A stretch of DNA of 64,000 nucleotides from Paracoccaceae bacterium (GCA_024742695.1 JANSXY010000005.1:171668-235667), one strand, 5' to 3'. Positions 8,534-16,868 are shown, numbered from the stretch's first letter. Numbers and translations: made by a program. Notes: generated from the letters alone by a model not told the origin.

Positions 8534-9514
8534 GTGGCGGGCGACGCGGCACTTCTGATCCTCGGCCTTGCGCTGCTGATCGGGGGGGCCGATGGGATGG
8601 TGCGTGGCGCCGTCGGGCTCAGCCTGCGGTTCCGGGTGCCGGCGATGGTGGTCAGCCTGACGGTGGTCGCGGCGGGAACATCGGCACCGGAACTGGTGAT
8701 CTCGGCCCGCGCCGTGGCCGACGGGCTGCCGGGGCTGGCGCTGGGCAATGTCATCGGGTCTAACATCGCCAACGTGCTGCTGGTCATCGGACTGCCGGCG
8801 CTGATCTCGGGTTTCGCCGAACCCGACGGCGACACGCGTCGCGGCTATCTGTGGATGCTGGCGGCAACGGCCCTGTTCTCGGCCTTCCTGCTTCACGGGC
8901 GGGTACCGGCCTGGGGGGCGGTGCTGCTGCTGGCGATGCTGGTCGCGATGCTGACCGATTCCGTGCGCGGCGCCCTGGCCGGCCGCACCCGGCCCGAGGC
9001 GCCGGTGGCCCCCCGACGGCCGGACGCAGGCGAGGACCGGGGCGGCACGCCGCTGGCCGATCCGGCCGCGCCGGCCTGGCGGCACGTCCTGATGATCGCC
9101 CTTGGCGTCGCGGGGCTTGCCATCGGGGCGGACCTGCTGGTCGACGCCGCGGCGCGGATCGCGGCGGGGCTGGGCGTGGGCCCGGTGGTGATCGGGTTGT
9201 CGATCGTTGCCATCGGCACCTCGCTGCCGGAACTGGCGACGGCAGTGGCCGCGGGGCTGCGGGGGCGGGGCGACGTGGCGCTGGGCAATGTCATCGGGTC
9301 CAACATCTTCAATCTCCTGGGGATCGTCGGTGTCGCGGCGCTGGTCGGGCCGCTCACCGTTCCCGACAGGATCGCGGGGCTCGACCTGTGGGTGCTGTGG
9401 GCCGTGACGCTGGCGCTGGCGCCGCTGGCCCTGGCCGGGCATCCGCTGGGCCGGCGCGCCGGGCTGGGCTTGACCGGCTGCTATATCCTCTATCTCGTGA
9501 CACTCAGTGGATAG
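8534..9514 (+). CDS. Calcium/sodium antiporter of the CaCA family (YrbG-like)
   Basis: The 326-residue integral membrane protein has the two inverted alpha repeats that define cation/Ca exchangers. GTSAPEL plus GNVIGSNIAN occur near residues 49-80 and GTSLPEL plus GNVIGSNIFN near 233-262, each holding the acidic and polar residues that bind the cations. About ten membrane helices are visible, split by a hydrophilic loop near residues 150-180. It exchanges Ca2+ or a similar cation for Na+ or H+ across the inner membrane. Start is GTG, four bases after the preceding 56-residue gene. The SDR gene follows after nine bases. Confidence 0.88.
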   Translation: MAGDAALLILGLALLIGGADGMVRGAVGLSLRFRVPAMVVSLTVVAAGTSAPELVISARAVADGLPGLALGNVIGSNIANVLLVIGLPALISGFAEPDGDTRRGYLWMLAATALFSAFLLHGRVPAWGAVLLLAMLVAMLTDSVRGALAGRTRPEAPVAPRRPDAGEDRGGTPLADPAAPAWRHVLMIALGVAGLAIGADLLVDAAARIAAGLGVGPVVIGLSIVAIGTSLPELATAVAAGLRGRGDVALGNVIGSNIFNLLGIVGVAALVGPLTVPDRIAGLDLWVLWAVTLALAPLALAGHPLGRRAGLGLTGCYILYLVTLSG

Positions 9515-9523
9515 GGGGCAGGC

Positions 9524-10303
9524 ATGGCGACACGGGCCTTGGTGACGGGCGGCGCGCGGCGACTTGGGCGGGCGATGGCGCTGTACCTGGCCGGCCGCGG
9601 GATCGACGTGGCGATCCACTACGCCGGATCGGAACGCGATGCGGCCGAGACGACGGCCGGGATCGTCGCGGCGGGGGCGCGGGGCGCGGCCCTGCAGGCC
9701 GACCTTCTGGACACGGCCGCCGCCGAGGCGCTGGTGCCGCGCGCGGCCGAGGCGCTTGGCGGACCGATCGACGTTCTGGTCAACAACGCGTCGATCTTCG
9801 AATACGACACGCTGGCCACGGCGACGTCGGAAAGCTGGGACCGGCACATCGGCTCCAACCTGCGCGCGCCCTTCCTGCTCACGCAGGCTTTCGCGGCGCA
9901 GGCGCCGCCGCCGGGCGAGAAGCGCGGCGAGCCGGTGGCCCGTGCCCTGGTCGTCAACATGATCGACCAGCGGGTTCTGAAGCCCACGCCGGAATTCATG
10001 ACCTACACGCTGGCCAAGATGGCGCTTTGGGCCTTCACCCGGACGGCGGCGCAGGCGCTGGCGCCAGCCGTGCGCGTCAACGCGATCGGGCCGGGGCCGA
10101 CGTTGCGCGGCGCGCGGCAAAGCGAGGATCACTTCGCCCGCCAACGCGCGGCCACCATCCTGGGCCGTGGCGCGGACCCCGAGGATGTCACCGCCGCGCT
10201 GGGTTTCTTTCTCGACGCGGAGTCGGTGACCGGGCAACTGATGTGCACCGATGGCGGCCAGCATCTGGCGTGGCGCACGCCGGACGTTCTGGGGGTGGAA
10301 TGA
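9524..10303 (+). CDS. SDR oxidoreductase of the pteridine reductase / FolM type
   Basis: A 259-residue short-chain dehydrogenase with the NADP-binding VTGGARRLGRA at residues 7-17 and NNAS near 87. The usual catalytic Ser is replaced: Asp148 stands exactly 13 residues before Tyr161, with Lys165 completing YTLAK. Asp-Tyr-Lys in that spacing is the signature of pteridine reductase PTR1 and of E. coli FolM (dihydromonapterin reductase), and the basic ARR after the glycine-rich loop fits NADPH preference. It therefore probably reduces a dihydropterin or dihydrofolate rather than an alcohol. It follows the antiporter by nine bases and precedes uvrC. A pterin-4a-carbinolamine dehydratase gene elsewhere in the window would use a reduced pterin cofactor. 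Confidence 0.75.
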   Translation: MATRALVTGGARRLGRAMALYLAGRGIDVAIHYAGSERDAAETTAGIVAAGARGAALQADLLDTAAAEALVPRAAEALGGPIDVLVNNASIFEYDTLATATSESWDRHIGSNLRAPFLLTQAFAAQAPPPGEKRGEPVARALVVNMIDQRVLKPTPEFMTYTLAKMALWAFTRTAAQALAPAVRVNAIGPGPTLRGARQSEDHFARQRAATILGRGADPEDVTAALGFFLDAESVTGQLMCTDGGQHLAWRTPDVLGVE

Positions 10304-10402
10304 GCGGCAGGAAGACCCGAAAATCACCCTCCGGACTTGACTTGTCCACGCCTCACGAAGCCGTAAGAAAAGCGTTACGAATCTGTCAATCATATCAGGC
10401 AT

Positions 10403-10432
10403 TTGACGCTGGCGAAAAAATTTCTTCCTAAT
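10403..10432 (+). promoter_or_regulatory. Candidate sigma-70 promoter upstream of uvrC
   Basis: An unusually AT-rich island (about 10380-10500) sits in the 297-base gap before uvrC. TTGACG at 10403-10408 is followed after 18 bases by CCTAAT at 10427-10432, a plausible -35/-10 pair. No LexA-like box was recognised. The match is moderate and unverified. Confidence 0.35.
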
Positions 10433-10522
10433 ATCAATGATTTGCAAAGTCGCACAAATTTTAGGCAAATCAGCGAAAGGGTCTAAAAACAATGAAAAAT
10501 CCGCCCGGCCCCTTTGTTTCCA

Positions 10523-10550
10523 ACAGACTTGTCCACAGATTCCGTGGACA
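10523..10550 (+). promoter_or_regulatory. Inverted repeat with DnaA-box-like core before uvrC
   Basis: TGTCCAC (10530-10536) and GTGGACA (10544-10550) are perfect inverted arms separated by seven bases. The left arm lies in the 16-mer ACAGACTTGTCCACAG (10523-10538), which recurs on the opposite strand at 30400-30415. Its core TTGTCCACA differs from the DnaA box TTATCCACA at one base. A further GACTTGTCCAC occurs at 10339-10349. It could be an operator or DnaA-binding site. Confidence 0.4.
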
Positions 10551-10600
10551 GGATTCCCCTTGCCTTTTCCGGCACGGGGGCGCTCGGAACCGGGAATCGC

Positions 10601-12502
10601 ATGACGGATACAGACGAAGGGATGTATGAGCCTCCGGCAGTGCCGAACGCGGGGCTGACCGGCCACGCGCTGGTCGCGTCCTGCCTGCGGACGCTGGACG
10701 CCTCGCCCGGCGTCTACCGGATGCTGGATGCCGAGCAGCGGGTTCTCTATGTCGGCAAGGCGCGCAACCTGCGGGCGCGGGTGTCGAACTACGCACGCCC
10801 CTCGGGTCACTCGCCCCGGATCGCCCGGATGATCCGCGAAACCGCGGCGATGATGTTCCTGACGACGCGCACGGAAACCGAGGCGCTGCTGCTGGAACAG
10901 AACCTGATCAAGCAGCTCAAGCCGCGCTACAACGTGCTTCTGCGCGACGACAAGTCGTTCCCCAACATCCTCGTTTCCAAGGCGCACGACTTCCCGCAGA
11001 TCAAGAAGCACCGCGGCGCGAAGCGGGAAAAGGGCGACTACTACGGCCCCTTCGCCTCTGCCGGCGCGGTGAACCGCACGCTGAACCAGTTGCAGAAGGT
11101 GTTCCTGCTGCGCAACTGCTCGGACGCGGTGTTCGAAAGCCGCACGCGGCCCTGCCTGCTGTATCAGATCAAGCGCTGCGCCGCGCCCTGCGTGGGCCTC
11201 GTGTCGAAGGCCGACTATGCCGCGCTGGTGGCCGATGCCGAGCGCTTCCTGCAGGGCCGAAGCACGGCGGTGCAGGCGCACCTGGCCGAAGAGATGGCGG
11301 CGGCCTCCGAGGCGATGGAATTCGAACGCGCGGCCGCGCTCCGCGACCGGATCCGCGCGCTGACGCAGGTGCAGCAGGCGCAGGGCGTCAACCCGCGTGG
11401 CGTGGCCGAGGCCGATGTGGTGGCGCTCAGCATGGAGGGCGGGCAGGCCTGCGTGCAGGTCTTCTTCATCCGCGCCAACCAGAGCTGGGGCAACCGCGAC
11501 TATTATCCCCGCACGGGATCGGGCGCGGAAGAGGCCGAGGTGCTGGAGGCCTTCCTCGGCCAGTTCTACGATGACAAGACGCCGCCGCGGCTGATCCTGC
11601 TGTCGCACCCGATCGAACATGCCGACCTGATGACCGACCTGCTGTCGGACAGGGCGGGGCGCAAGGTGGACCTCGCCGTGCCGAAACGCGGCGAGAAGGC
11701 CGAACTGGTGGCCAACGCCGCCCGCAACGCGCGCGAAAGCCTGGCGCGGAAACTGTCGGAAAGCGCCGCGCAGGCGCAACTGCTGGACGGGCTGGCCGAA
11801 GCCTTCGGGCTGGAGGCGCCGCCACGGCGGATCGAAATCTACGACAACAGCCACATCATGGGCACCAATGCCGTGGGCGGCATGGTGGTGGCCGGGCCCG
11901 AAGGGTTCGCGAAGGGCGAGTATCGGCGCTACAACATCAAGGGCGAGGGGCTGACGCCGGGCGACGACTTCGGGATGATGCGCGAGGTGCTGACCCGGCG
12001 GTTCGAGAAGCTGCTGCGCGAGGATCCCGATCGCGAAAGCCCGGCCTGGCCCGATCTGCTGCTGATCGATGGCGGCGCCGGGCAGGTCTCGGCGGTGATG
12101 GAGGTTCTGGGCGAGTTGGGGGTGGAAGACGTGGCGGTGATCGGGGTGGCCAAGGGCATCGACCGCGACGCCGGCAAGGAAGAGTTCCATCGCCCCGGCC
12201 GGCCGGCGATGGCGCTGCCGCGCAATCACCCGGTGCTGTATTTCGTCCAGCGCCTGCGGGACGAGGCGCATCGCTGGGCGATCGGCGGGCATCGCGCGAA
12301 ACGCGCCAAGGCGGTGGGCGCGACGCCGCTGGACGAGATCCCGGGCATCGGCGCGGCGCGCAAGCGCGCGCTGCTGGCGCATTTCGGTTCCGCCAAGGCC
12401 GTCAGCCGCGCCGGTTTGGGTGATCTCATGGCGGTGGACGGGATATCCGAATCGACGGCGCGCGCGATCCACGATTTCTTTCACCCCGAGGCGGGGGGCT
12501 GA
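10601..12502 (+). CDS. uvrC: Excinuclease ABC subunit C
   Basis: A 633-residue UvrC, normal length for the family. Domains in order: GIY-YIG nuclease ([18 protein letters not shown], roughly residues 30-50), a UVR motif ([17 protein letters not shown] near 230), the RNase H-like 5' nuclease domain (EIYDNSH and LLIDGG), and a C-terminal helix-hairpin-helix pair ([30 protein letters not shown]). It makes the dual incisions of nucleotide excision repair together with UvrAB. I chose the ATG at 10601 because the conserved region begins shortly after it; the frame is open further upstream but that part is poorly conserved-looking and overlaps the promoter-like region. It converges on a small secreted-protein gene three bases later. 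Confidence 0.95.
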   Translation: MTDTDEGMYEPPAVPNAGLTGHALVASCLRTLDASPGVYRMLDAEQRVLYVGKARNLRARVSNYARPSGHSPRIARMIRETAAMMFLTTRTETEALLLEQNLIKQLKPRYNVLLRDDKSFPNILVSKAHDFPQIKKHRGAKREKGDYYGPFASAGAVNRTLNQLQKVFLLRNCSDAVFESRTRPCLLYQIKRCAAPCVGLVSKADYAALVADAERFLQGRSTAVQAHLAEEMAAASEAMEFERAAALRDRIRALTQVQQAQGVNPRGVAEADVVALSMEGGQACVQVFFIRANQSWGNRDYYPRTGSGAEEAEVLEAFLGQFYDDKTPPRLILLSHPIEHADLMTDLLSDRAGRKVDLAVPKRGEKAELVANAARNARESLARKLSESAAQAQLLDGLAEAFGLEAPPRRIEIYDNSHIMGTNAVGGMVVAGPEGFAKGEYRRYNIKGEGLTPGDDFGMMREVLTRRFEKLLREDPDRESPAWPDLLLIDGGAGQVSAVMEVLGELGVEDVAVIGVAKGIDRDAGKEEFHRPGRPAMALPRNHPVLYFVQRLRDEAHRWAIGGHRAKRAKAVGATPLDEIPGIGAARKRALLAHFGSAKAVSRAGLGDLMAVDGISESTARAIHDFFHPEAGG

Positions 12503-12505
12503 CGG

Positions 12506-12817
12506 TCAGGACTTGATGCCCCCGGCTGGCAGATCGTCGCGCACCGCCTCGAAATTCTGGCCCGAGGCGATCATGCAGGTCGTGCCGTCGGGCCGCGTCA
12601 CGATGATCGTCCAGCTGCCGGTTTCGTCGGAGGCGAAAACCTCCATCAGCGTCTGGTTTCCGGCAAGGCCGAAGCCGCGGCGGCTTTCGCCGTAGGTGGA
12701 GGCCAGCCTGTCCACCACCTGCTCGCGCGCGCCGCACTGGATGTTGGCGGCGGCGGCGCCGGGCAGGCCGGCCAGGATGGCCGCCGAAACCGCGGCCGAT
12801 GTGAGGGTCCGCTTCAT
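12506..12817 (-). CDS. Small secreted protein of unknown function
   Basis: A 103-residue protein with a clear Sec signal peptide (basic MKR, hydrophobic core, AAA cleavage region near residue 24). The mature part of about 80 residues holds Cys28 and a second Cys in TTCMIAS, which could form a disulfide. A SWTIIVTRPDG strand-like segment is present, but no family is recognised. It is transcribed leftward and converges on uvrC, with stops three bases apart. Only periplasmic or exported location can be inferred. Confidence 0.65.
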   Translation of the reverse strand: MKRTLTSAAVSAAILAGLPGAAAANIQCGAREQVVDRLASTYGESRRGFGLAGNQTLMEVFASDETGSWTIIVTRPDGTTCMIASGQNFEAVRDDLPAGGIKS

Positions 12818-13107
12818 GTGTCACGCCCCGTGCAAGGGGGTGCTGTCGCCCGCGCGGCGCTCCGGGCCCAAGGGTCCGGCGTCGGGGTCGCACCCGGTTC
12901 CATGCCGCCCGCGCCCTGCTTCTTCGCGTGATCCGGCTGCCGTGCCGGTGGCCCTCCTGACGCGCGGGTTTCGCAAGCCTGCGGCGGTCTTGGCAAACAC
13001 CGGGTTAACGCGCCGGGCGGAAAAATTTCTGCACTGCGGCGAATCCGCCCTTGAAGGATGTGCCGTGCCTGTGGTCTTTGGCGCAACAAAGTTGCCCGGA
13101 GGAGACC
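12818..13107. other. 290-base intergenic region before mcl2
   Basis: This gap separates the divergently read secreted-protein gene and mcl2, so it must hold both promoters. I see no gene. Toward mcl2 there is an AT-richer stretch (about 13015-13040), a 7-bp inverted repeat GGGCGGA...TCCGCCC flanking it, and GCAAC-AAA-GTTGC at 13083-13095 just before the mcl2 ribosome-binding site GGAGG. The last palindrome could be an operator or a small mRNA hairpin affecting translation initiation. None is matched to a known regulator. Confidence 0.4.
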
Positions 13108-13962
13108 ATGGACCAGCGCACACGCCCCTATCGCTCGGTGCTCTACATACCCGGATCGAAGGAACGGGCGCTGGAGAAGGCCAAGGGCCTGGCCGCCGAC
13201 GCGATCATCTTCGATCTCGAAGATGCCGTCGCGCCCGAGGAAAAACCCGCGGCGCGCGACCTGCTGGGCCGGTTCCTGGCCGAGGGCGGCTATGGCCAAC
13301 GCGGGCGGATCGTGCGGATCAACGCGCTGGACACCGAATGGGGCCGCGCCGATGCGGCGGCCTTCGCCGGTGCGGCGGCCGATGCCGTGCTGGTGCCAAA
13401 GGTGAACGGCCCGACCGATCTGGACGCGGTGGCGGAGCTGACCGGCGATCTGCCGCTCTGGGCGATGATGGAAACGCCGGCGGGCGTGCTGAATGCCGCG
13501 GCGATCGCCGCCCATCCCCGGCTTGAGGGCATGGTAATGGGCACCAACGACCTGATGAAGGACATCGGCGCGCGATTCCGGGCCGACCGGCTGGCGATGC
13601 AGGCAGGGCTGGGCCTGTGCGTTCTGGCGGCGCGGGCGCATGGCCGGATCATCGTCGATGGCGTCTACAACGCGTTCCGCGACGACGAGGGCCTGCGCGC
13701 CGAATGCGAACAGGGCCGCGACATGGGATTCGACGGCAAGACGCTGATCCATCCCGCGCAACTCGACATCGCGAATGCCGCCTTCGCGCCCAGCGAGGCC
13801 GAGCTTGACCTCGCGCGCCGCCAGATCGCCGCCTTCGACGAGGCGATGGCCGCGGGGCAGGGCGTGGCGGTCGTGGATGGAAAGATCGTCGAGAACCTGC
13901 ATATCGTGACGGCGAAGGCGGTGTTGGCCAAGGCACGGGCGATCGCCGCGCTGGAAGCGTAG
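13108..13962 (+). CDS. mcl2: (3S)-malyl-CoA thioesterase of the HpcH/HpaI-CitE family
   Basis: The 284-residue protein is a CitE-like TIM barrel: RSVLYIPGSKERALEKA at the N-terminus, IIFDLEDAVAPEEK with the metal-binding acid, VPKVNGPTD, METPAGV with the second metal ligand, and a C-terminal KTLIHPAQ. In Rhodobacter sphaeroides a protein of this length (Mcl2), encoded next to mesaconyl-CoA hydratase, hydrolyses (3S)-malyl-CoA to malate, while the longer Mcl1 (about 318 residues) is the lyase. Length and neighbourhood favour Mcl2. The ATG at 13108 has a strong GGAGGAGA before it. It heads a cluster with nnrU, a DUF1737 gene, mch and sdhCDAB. Malyl/citramalyl-CoA lyase is the alternative. Confidence 0.82.
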   Translation: MDQRTRPYRSVLYIPGSKERALEKAKGLAADAIIFDLEDAVAPEEKPAARDLLGRFLAEGGYGQRGRIVRINALDTEWGRADAAAFAGAAADAVLVPKVNGPTDLDAVAELTGDLPLWAMMETPAGVLNAAAIAAHPRLEGMVMGTNDLMKDIGARFRADRLAMQAGLGLCVLAARAHGRIIVDGVYNAFRDDEGLRAECEQGRDMGFDGKTLIHPAQLDIANAAFAPSEAELDLARRQIAAFDEAMAAGQGVAVVDGKIVENLHIVTAKAVLAKARAIAALEA

Positions 13963-13972
13963 GGGGAAAACC

Positions 13973-14524
13973 ATGTCGAACATCGTACTTGTCCTTGGCG
14001 TCGCGCTCTGGGCCGGCGCGCACTGGTTCAAGCGGATCGCGCCGGCGGCGCGCGCCAGCCTTGGTGATCGCGGCAAGGGGATGGTGGCGCTGGCGCTGCT
14101 GGTCTCGATCCTGCTGATGATCTTCGGCTACCGGATGGCCGACGGCGCGTTCTTCTGGGGCCGGCACCCGGCGACCGTGGGGATCAACAACCTGCTGCTG
14201 GTCGTGGCGATCTACATGATGAGCCCGGCGCCGAAGAAGGGCCGCCTGCTGGCCGGGATGCGCCACCCGATGCTGACGGGCTTAGCGCTCTGGGCGGCGG
14301 CGCATATCCTGGTCAACGGCGACGTGCCGTCCTTCATCCTGTTCGGCGGGCTTCTGGCATGGGCGCTGATCTCGATGATGCTGATCAACCGCGCGGAACC
14401 GGACTGGACGCCGCGAACCCCCGGCCCGATCGCCAAGGACGCGATCTTCCTCGCCGCCAGCCTTGTCCTGACGGTGCTGATCGGCTGGGTCCACGGCTGG
14501 CTTGGCTATCCGGCCTTCGGGTGA
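13973..14524 (+). CDS. NnrU family integral membrane protein
   Basis: A 183-residue protein with about five hydrophobic helices spread over its length, matching the NnrU/methyltransferase-like membrane family. The family takes its name from a gene linked to nitrite and nitric oxide reduction in Rhodobacter, but no denitrification gene is nearby. Here it follows mcl2 by ten bases and precedes the DUF1737 gene by four bases, an arrangement also known next to the malyl-CoA thioesterase gene of relatives. It resides in the inner membrane; its activity is not established, and a metabolic link to the ethylmalonyl-CoA pathway is only positional. Confidence 0.8.
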   Translation: MSNIVLVLGVALWAGAHWFKRIAPAARASLGDRGKGMVALALLVSILLMIFGYRMADGAFFWGRHPATVGINNLLLVVAIYMMSPAPKKGRLLAGMRHPMLTGLALWAAAHILVNGDVPSFILFGGLLAWALISMMLINRAEPDWTPRTPGPIAKDAIFLAASLVLTVLIGWVHGWLGYPAFG

Positions 14525-14528
14525 CGCG

Positions 14529-14732
14529 ATGAAGCTTTATCGCCTGCTGACCGAGGAAGACACGTCGGCCTTCTGCCACAAGGTCACCGCCGCCCTGAAC
14601 AAGGGATGGGAGCTTCACGGTTCGCCCACCTACGCCTTCGACGCGGCGAAGGGCGTGATGCGCTGCGGGCAGGCCGTGGTGAAAGAGGTCGATGGAGATT
14701 ACAGCCCCGACCTGAAGCTGGGGGAGCAGTGA
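14529..14732 (+). CDS. DUF1737 small protein
   Basis: A 67-residue soluble protein beginning MKLYRLLTEEDTSAFCHKV, typical of DUF1737 proteins, with the family's GWELHGSPTY core. I chose the ATG four bases after the nnrU stop; a longer in-frame start inside nnrU gives residues that do not look conserved. It sits in the mcl2-nnrU-mch cluster. DUF1737 has no assigned activity; the small compact fold suggests a ligand-binding or accessory role, but nothing here fixes it. Confidence 0.75.
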   Translation: MKLYRLLTEEDTSAFCHKVTAALNKGWELHGSPTYAFDAAKGVMRCGQAVVKEVDGDYSPDLKLGEQ

Positions 14733-14751
14733 ACCGCAATCGGCCACCTTC

Positions 14752-14769
14752 CCCGTGCGCAAGCACGGG
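14752..14769 (+). other. Intercistronic hairpin with GCAA tetraloop before mch
   Basis: CCCGTGC (14752-14758) and GCACGGG (14763-14769) form a perfect 7-bp stem closing a GNRA-type GCAA loop. No T-run follows, so it is unlikely to terminate transcription; an mRNA processing or stability element between the DUF1737 gene and mch is more plausible. Confidence 0.45.
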
Positions 14770-14875
14770 CAGCGACCGATCCGCCCCCCAGGGGCAAGCG
14801 CTTTTCGCGCCGACCCCTCGGGCCGGGCGCTGCCCGCGCGCCGTCACGTCGCGATAAAGGGAAAGAACCGACGCC

Positions 14876-15913
14876 ATGAAAACCAATCCCGGCCGCTTCT
14901 TCGAGGATTACCGCCTTGGCGAAACCATCGCCCATGCCGTGCCGCGCACCGTCTCGGGCGGCGAGCGCGCATTCTACCACGCGCTTTACCCGGCGCGCGG
15001 CGCGCTTCATTCCTCCGATGAATTCGCGCGGGCCTGCGGCCTGCCCGCCGCCCCGGTCGACGACCTGATCGCCTTCCATCTCGTCTTCGGCAAGACCGTG
15101 CCGGATATCAGCCTCAACGCGGTGGCCAACCTCGGCTATGCCGAGGGCCGCTGGCTCGCCCCGGTCTGGCCCGGCGACACGCTGTCCTCGACCAGCGAGG
15201 TGATCGGGCTGAGGCAGAATTCGAACGGCAAGTCCGGCGTCGTCTGGGTGCGCACCACCGGCCGCAACCAGCGCGGCGAGGCGGTGCTGAGCTACGTGCG
15301 CTGGGTGATGGTCCGCAAGCGCGACACCGCCGCCCCCGCGCCGGACCCGGTGGTGCCCGATCTGGCCACGGCGGTCGCCCCCGCCGATCTCGCCGTGCCG
15401 CCGGGTCTCGATTTCACCGGATACGACTACACGCTGGCGGGCGAGCCGCACGCCTGGGAGGATTACGCGGTTGGCGAGACCATCGATCACGTCGACGGCG
15501 TGACGGTGGAAGAGGCCGAGCACATGCTGGCCACAAGGCTGTGGCAGAACACCGCCAAGGTGCATTTCGACGCCACCTTCCGCGAAGACGGCAAGCGGCT
15601 GATCTATGGCGGCCATGTCATCAGCCTTGCCCGCGCGCTGTCGTTCAACGGGCTGGCGAACGCGCAGATGATCGTCGCGCTCAACGCTGGCGCCCATGCC
15701 AACCCCTGTTTCGCGGGCGACACCGTGCGGGCCTGGTCGGAGGTGCTGGACAAGGCCGAAACCCCGGCGCCGGGCGTCGGCGCGCTGCGCCTGCGGCTGG
15801 TCGCGGTCAAGGCCGGCGCCGCGCCCTTCGCGCTGAAGGACGCGGATGGCAGGTACCTGCCCGAGGTGCTTCTGGACCTCGACATCTGGGTGCTGATCCC
15901 ACGCAGGGCCTGA
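14876..15913 (+). CDS. mch: Mesaconyl-CoA hydratase
   Basis: A 345-residue double hot-dog (MaoC-like) hydratase. The N-terminal FFEDYRLGETIAHAVPRTVSGGERAFYHALYP and a second half with YAVGETIDHVDG show two repeated hot-dog units, the layout of the mesaconyl-CoA hydratase of Rhodobacter. It converts mesaconyl-C1-CoA to beta-methylmalyl-CoA, the step before cleavage to glyoxylate and propionyl-CoA in the ethylmalonyl-CoA pathway. Co-orientation with mcl2 upstream and sdhC downstream, and the presence of ecm and ccr 13 kb away, support this strongly. The start is the ATG preceded by AAAGGGAAAG. A MaoC dehydratase of other specificity is unlikely. Confidence 0.9.
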   Translation: MKTNPGRFFEDYRLGETIAHAVPRTVSGGERAFYHALYPARGALHSSDEFARACGLPAAPVDDLIAFHLVFGKTVPDISLNAVANLGYAEGRWLAPVWPGDTLSSTSEVIGLRQNSNGKSGVVWVRTTGRNQRGEAVLSYVRWVMVRKRDTAAPAPDPVVPDLATAVAPADLAVPPGLDFTGYDYTLAGEPHAWEDYAVGETIDHVDGVTVEEAEHMLATRLWQNTAKVHFDATFREDGKRLIYGGHVISLARALSFNGLANAQMIVALNAGAHANPCFAGDTVRAWSEVLDKAETPAPGVGALRLRLVAVKAGAAPFALKDADGRYLPEVLLDLDIWVLIPRRA

Positions 15914-15921
15914 GGGCCGGA

Positions 15922-15958
15922 TTTTGTGATCACAGCCCGGAAATTCGTGATCACAAAA
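15922..15958 (+). promoter_or_regulatory. Paired GTGATCAC palindromes between mch and sdhC
   Basis: Two perfect GTGATCAC octamers lie at 15926-15933 and 15947-15954, exactly 21 bp centre to centre, two helical turns. They are flanked by T- and A-runs so the whole block (TTTTGTGATCAC...GTGATCACAAAA) is a 12-bp inverted repeat with a 13-base spacer. The site ends about 140 bases before sdhC in the only sizeable gap of the mch-sdh block, so an operator for a dimeric (GntR- or CRP/FNR-like) regulator acting on sdhCDAB is likely. A terminator for mch is less likely since the stem is AT-rich and has no following T-run. Confidence 0.6.
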
Positions 15959-16096
15959 CAGGATTTTTCGCCGTCATTGCCGCGTGCACCCGTATTTTCG
16001 CCCACTGGCGACGTGACTTGCCAAAAAAATGCGGTATGGAAGACGAAGCATTGATCCGCGCGGCCCCGCCGCACGGGACCGGAACGAAGGGAGCCG

Positions 16097-16483
16097 ATGA
16101 TGGCCGACGTGAACCGGGGCAACCGGCCCCTGTCCCCGCATCTGCAGATCTACCGCCCGCAACTGACCTCGATCACCTCGATCCTGACGCGGATCACCGG
16201 CAACGCCCTGATCGTCGCCGCGCTGCTGATCACCTGGTGGCTGCTGGCCGCGGCCTCGGGCGAGGGCTACTTCGCCCTCGTCGACGGGATCGTGCGGTCG
16301 TGGTTCGGCAAGCTGGTGTTCCTCGGCGCGATCTGGGCGGTCTGGTACCACTTTCTCGCCGGGCTTCGGCACCTTTACTACGACTCGGGCCGCGGGCTCG
16401 ACATTCCCACGGCGGAAAAGCTGGGCTGGGCCTGCATCGGCGGGTCGGTCGTGCTGACGCTGATCACCGTGATCATTCTCTGA
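16097..16483 (+). CDS. sdhC: Succinate dehydrogenase cytochrome b556 subunit
   Basis: A 128-residue membrane subunit of complex II. The N-terminal RPLSPHLQIYRPQLTSITSILTRITG is the SdhC signature (RP-SPHL-IY and S-HRxTG-like), and three transmembrane helices follow. A His in HFLAGLRHL is a candidate heme b ligand and is followed by the conserved HL-YDSG motif. It anchors the dehydrogenase and helps bind quinone and heme at the inner membrane. Two adjacent ATGs are possible; the first is used, preceded by GAAGGGAG. It begins the sdhC-D-A-lipoprotein-B operon, downstream of the paired GTGATCAC palindromes. Confidence 0.93.
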   Translation: MMADVNRGNRPLSPHLQIYRPQLTSITSILTRITGNALIVAALLITWWLLAAASGEGYFALVDGIVRSWFGKLVFLGAIWAVWYHFLAGLRHLYYDSGRGLDIPTAEKLGWACIGGSVVLTLITVIIL

Positions 16484-16496
16484 GGGGGGCAGGCGC

Positions 16497-16868
16497 ATGG
16501 CATTCCTGACCGACCGCAAGCGCGCACAGGGGCTCGGCTCCGCCAAGACGGGGACGGAGCATTTCTGGGGCATGCAGGTGTCCTCCGCCGCGCTGGCGGT
16601 GCTGATCCCGATCTTCGTCTTCACCTTCGGCGCGATCCTGGGCGCGCCCCATGACGAGGTGGTGGCGTATTTCGCGCGGCCCTTCCCGGCGATCCTGACC
16701 GGCCTCACGCTGGTCGTTGGCATGACCCATTTCAAGAACGGCGCCCAGGTGATGATCGAGGATTACGCGCATGGCGCGGCCCGCAAGTGGCTGATCATCG
16801 GCGTGATCTGCCTGAGCTACGCGGTGATGGCGACCGGGCTTTTCGCCCTGGTCAAGCTCGCGCTCTGA
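16497..16868 (+). CDS. sdhD: Succinate dehydrogenase hydrophobic membrane anchor subunit
   Basis: A 123-residue protein with three transmembrane helices, the usual size of SdhD. Features include the N-terminal RKRAQGLGSAKTGTEHFWGMQVS, and HFKNGAQVMIEDYAHG with candidate quinone- and heme-pocket residues (His in THFKNG, Asp-Tyr in EDYAHG). Together with SdhC it anchors complex II and hosts the ubiquinone site. It follows sdhC by 13 bases with GGGGGGCAGG as ribosome-binding site and precedes sdhA by 15 bases. Confidence 0.92.
   Translation: MAFLTDRKRAQGLGSAKTGTEHFWGMQVSSAALAVLIPIFVFTFGAILGAPHDEVVAYFARPFPAILTGLTLVVGMTHFKNGAQVMIEDYAHGAARKWLIIGVICLSYAVMATGLFALVKLAL

Noticed and set aside
8483..12484. 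Very long open frame (over 1300 codons) on the minus strand opposite uvrC and neighbours
   Set aside because: It mirrors strongly conserved plus-strand genes, has biased Arg/His/Gly composition and no recognisable domain; it is a high-GC antisense shadow.
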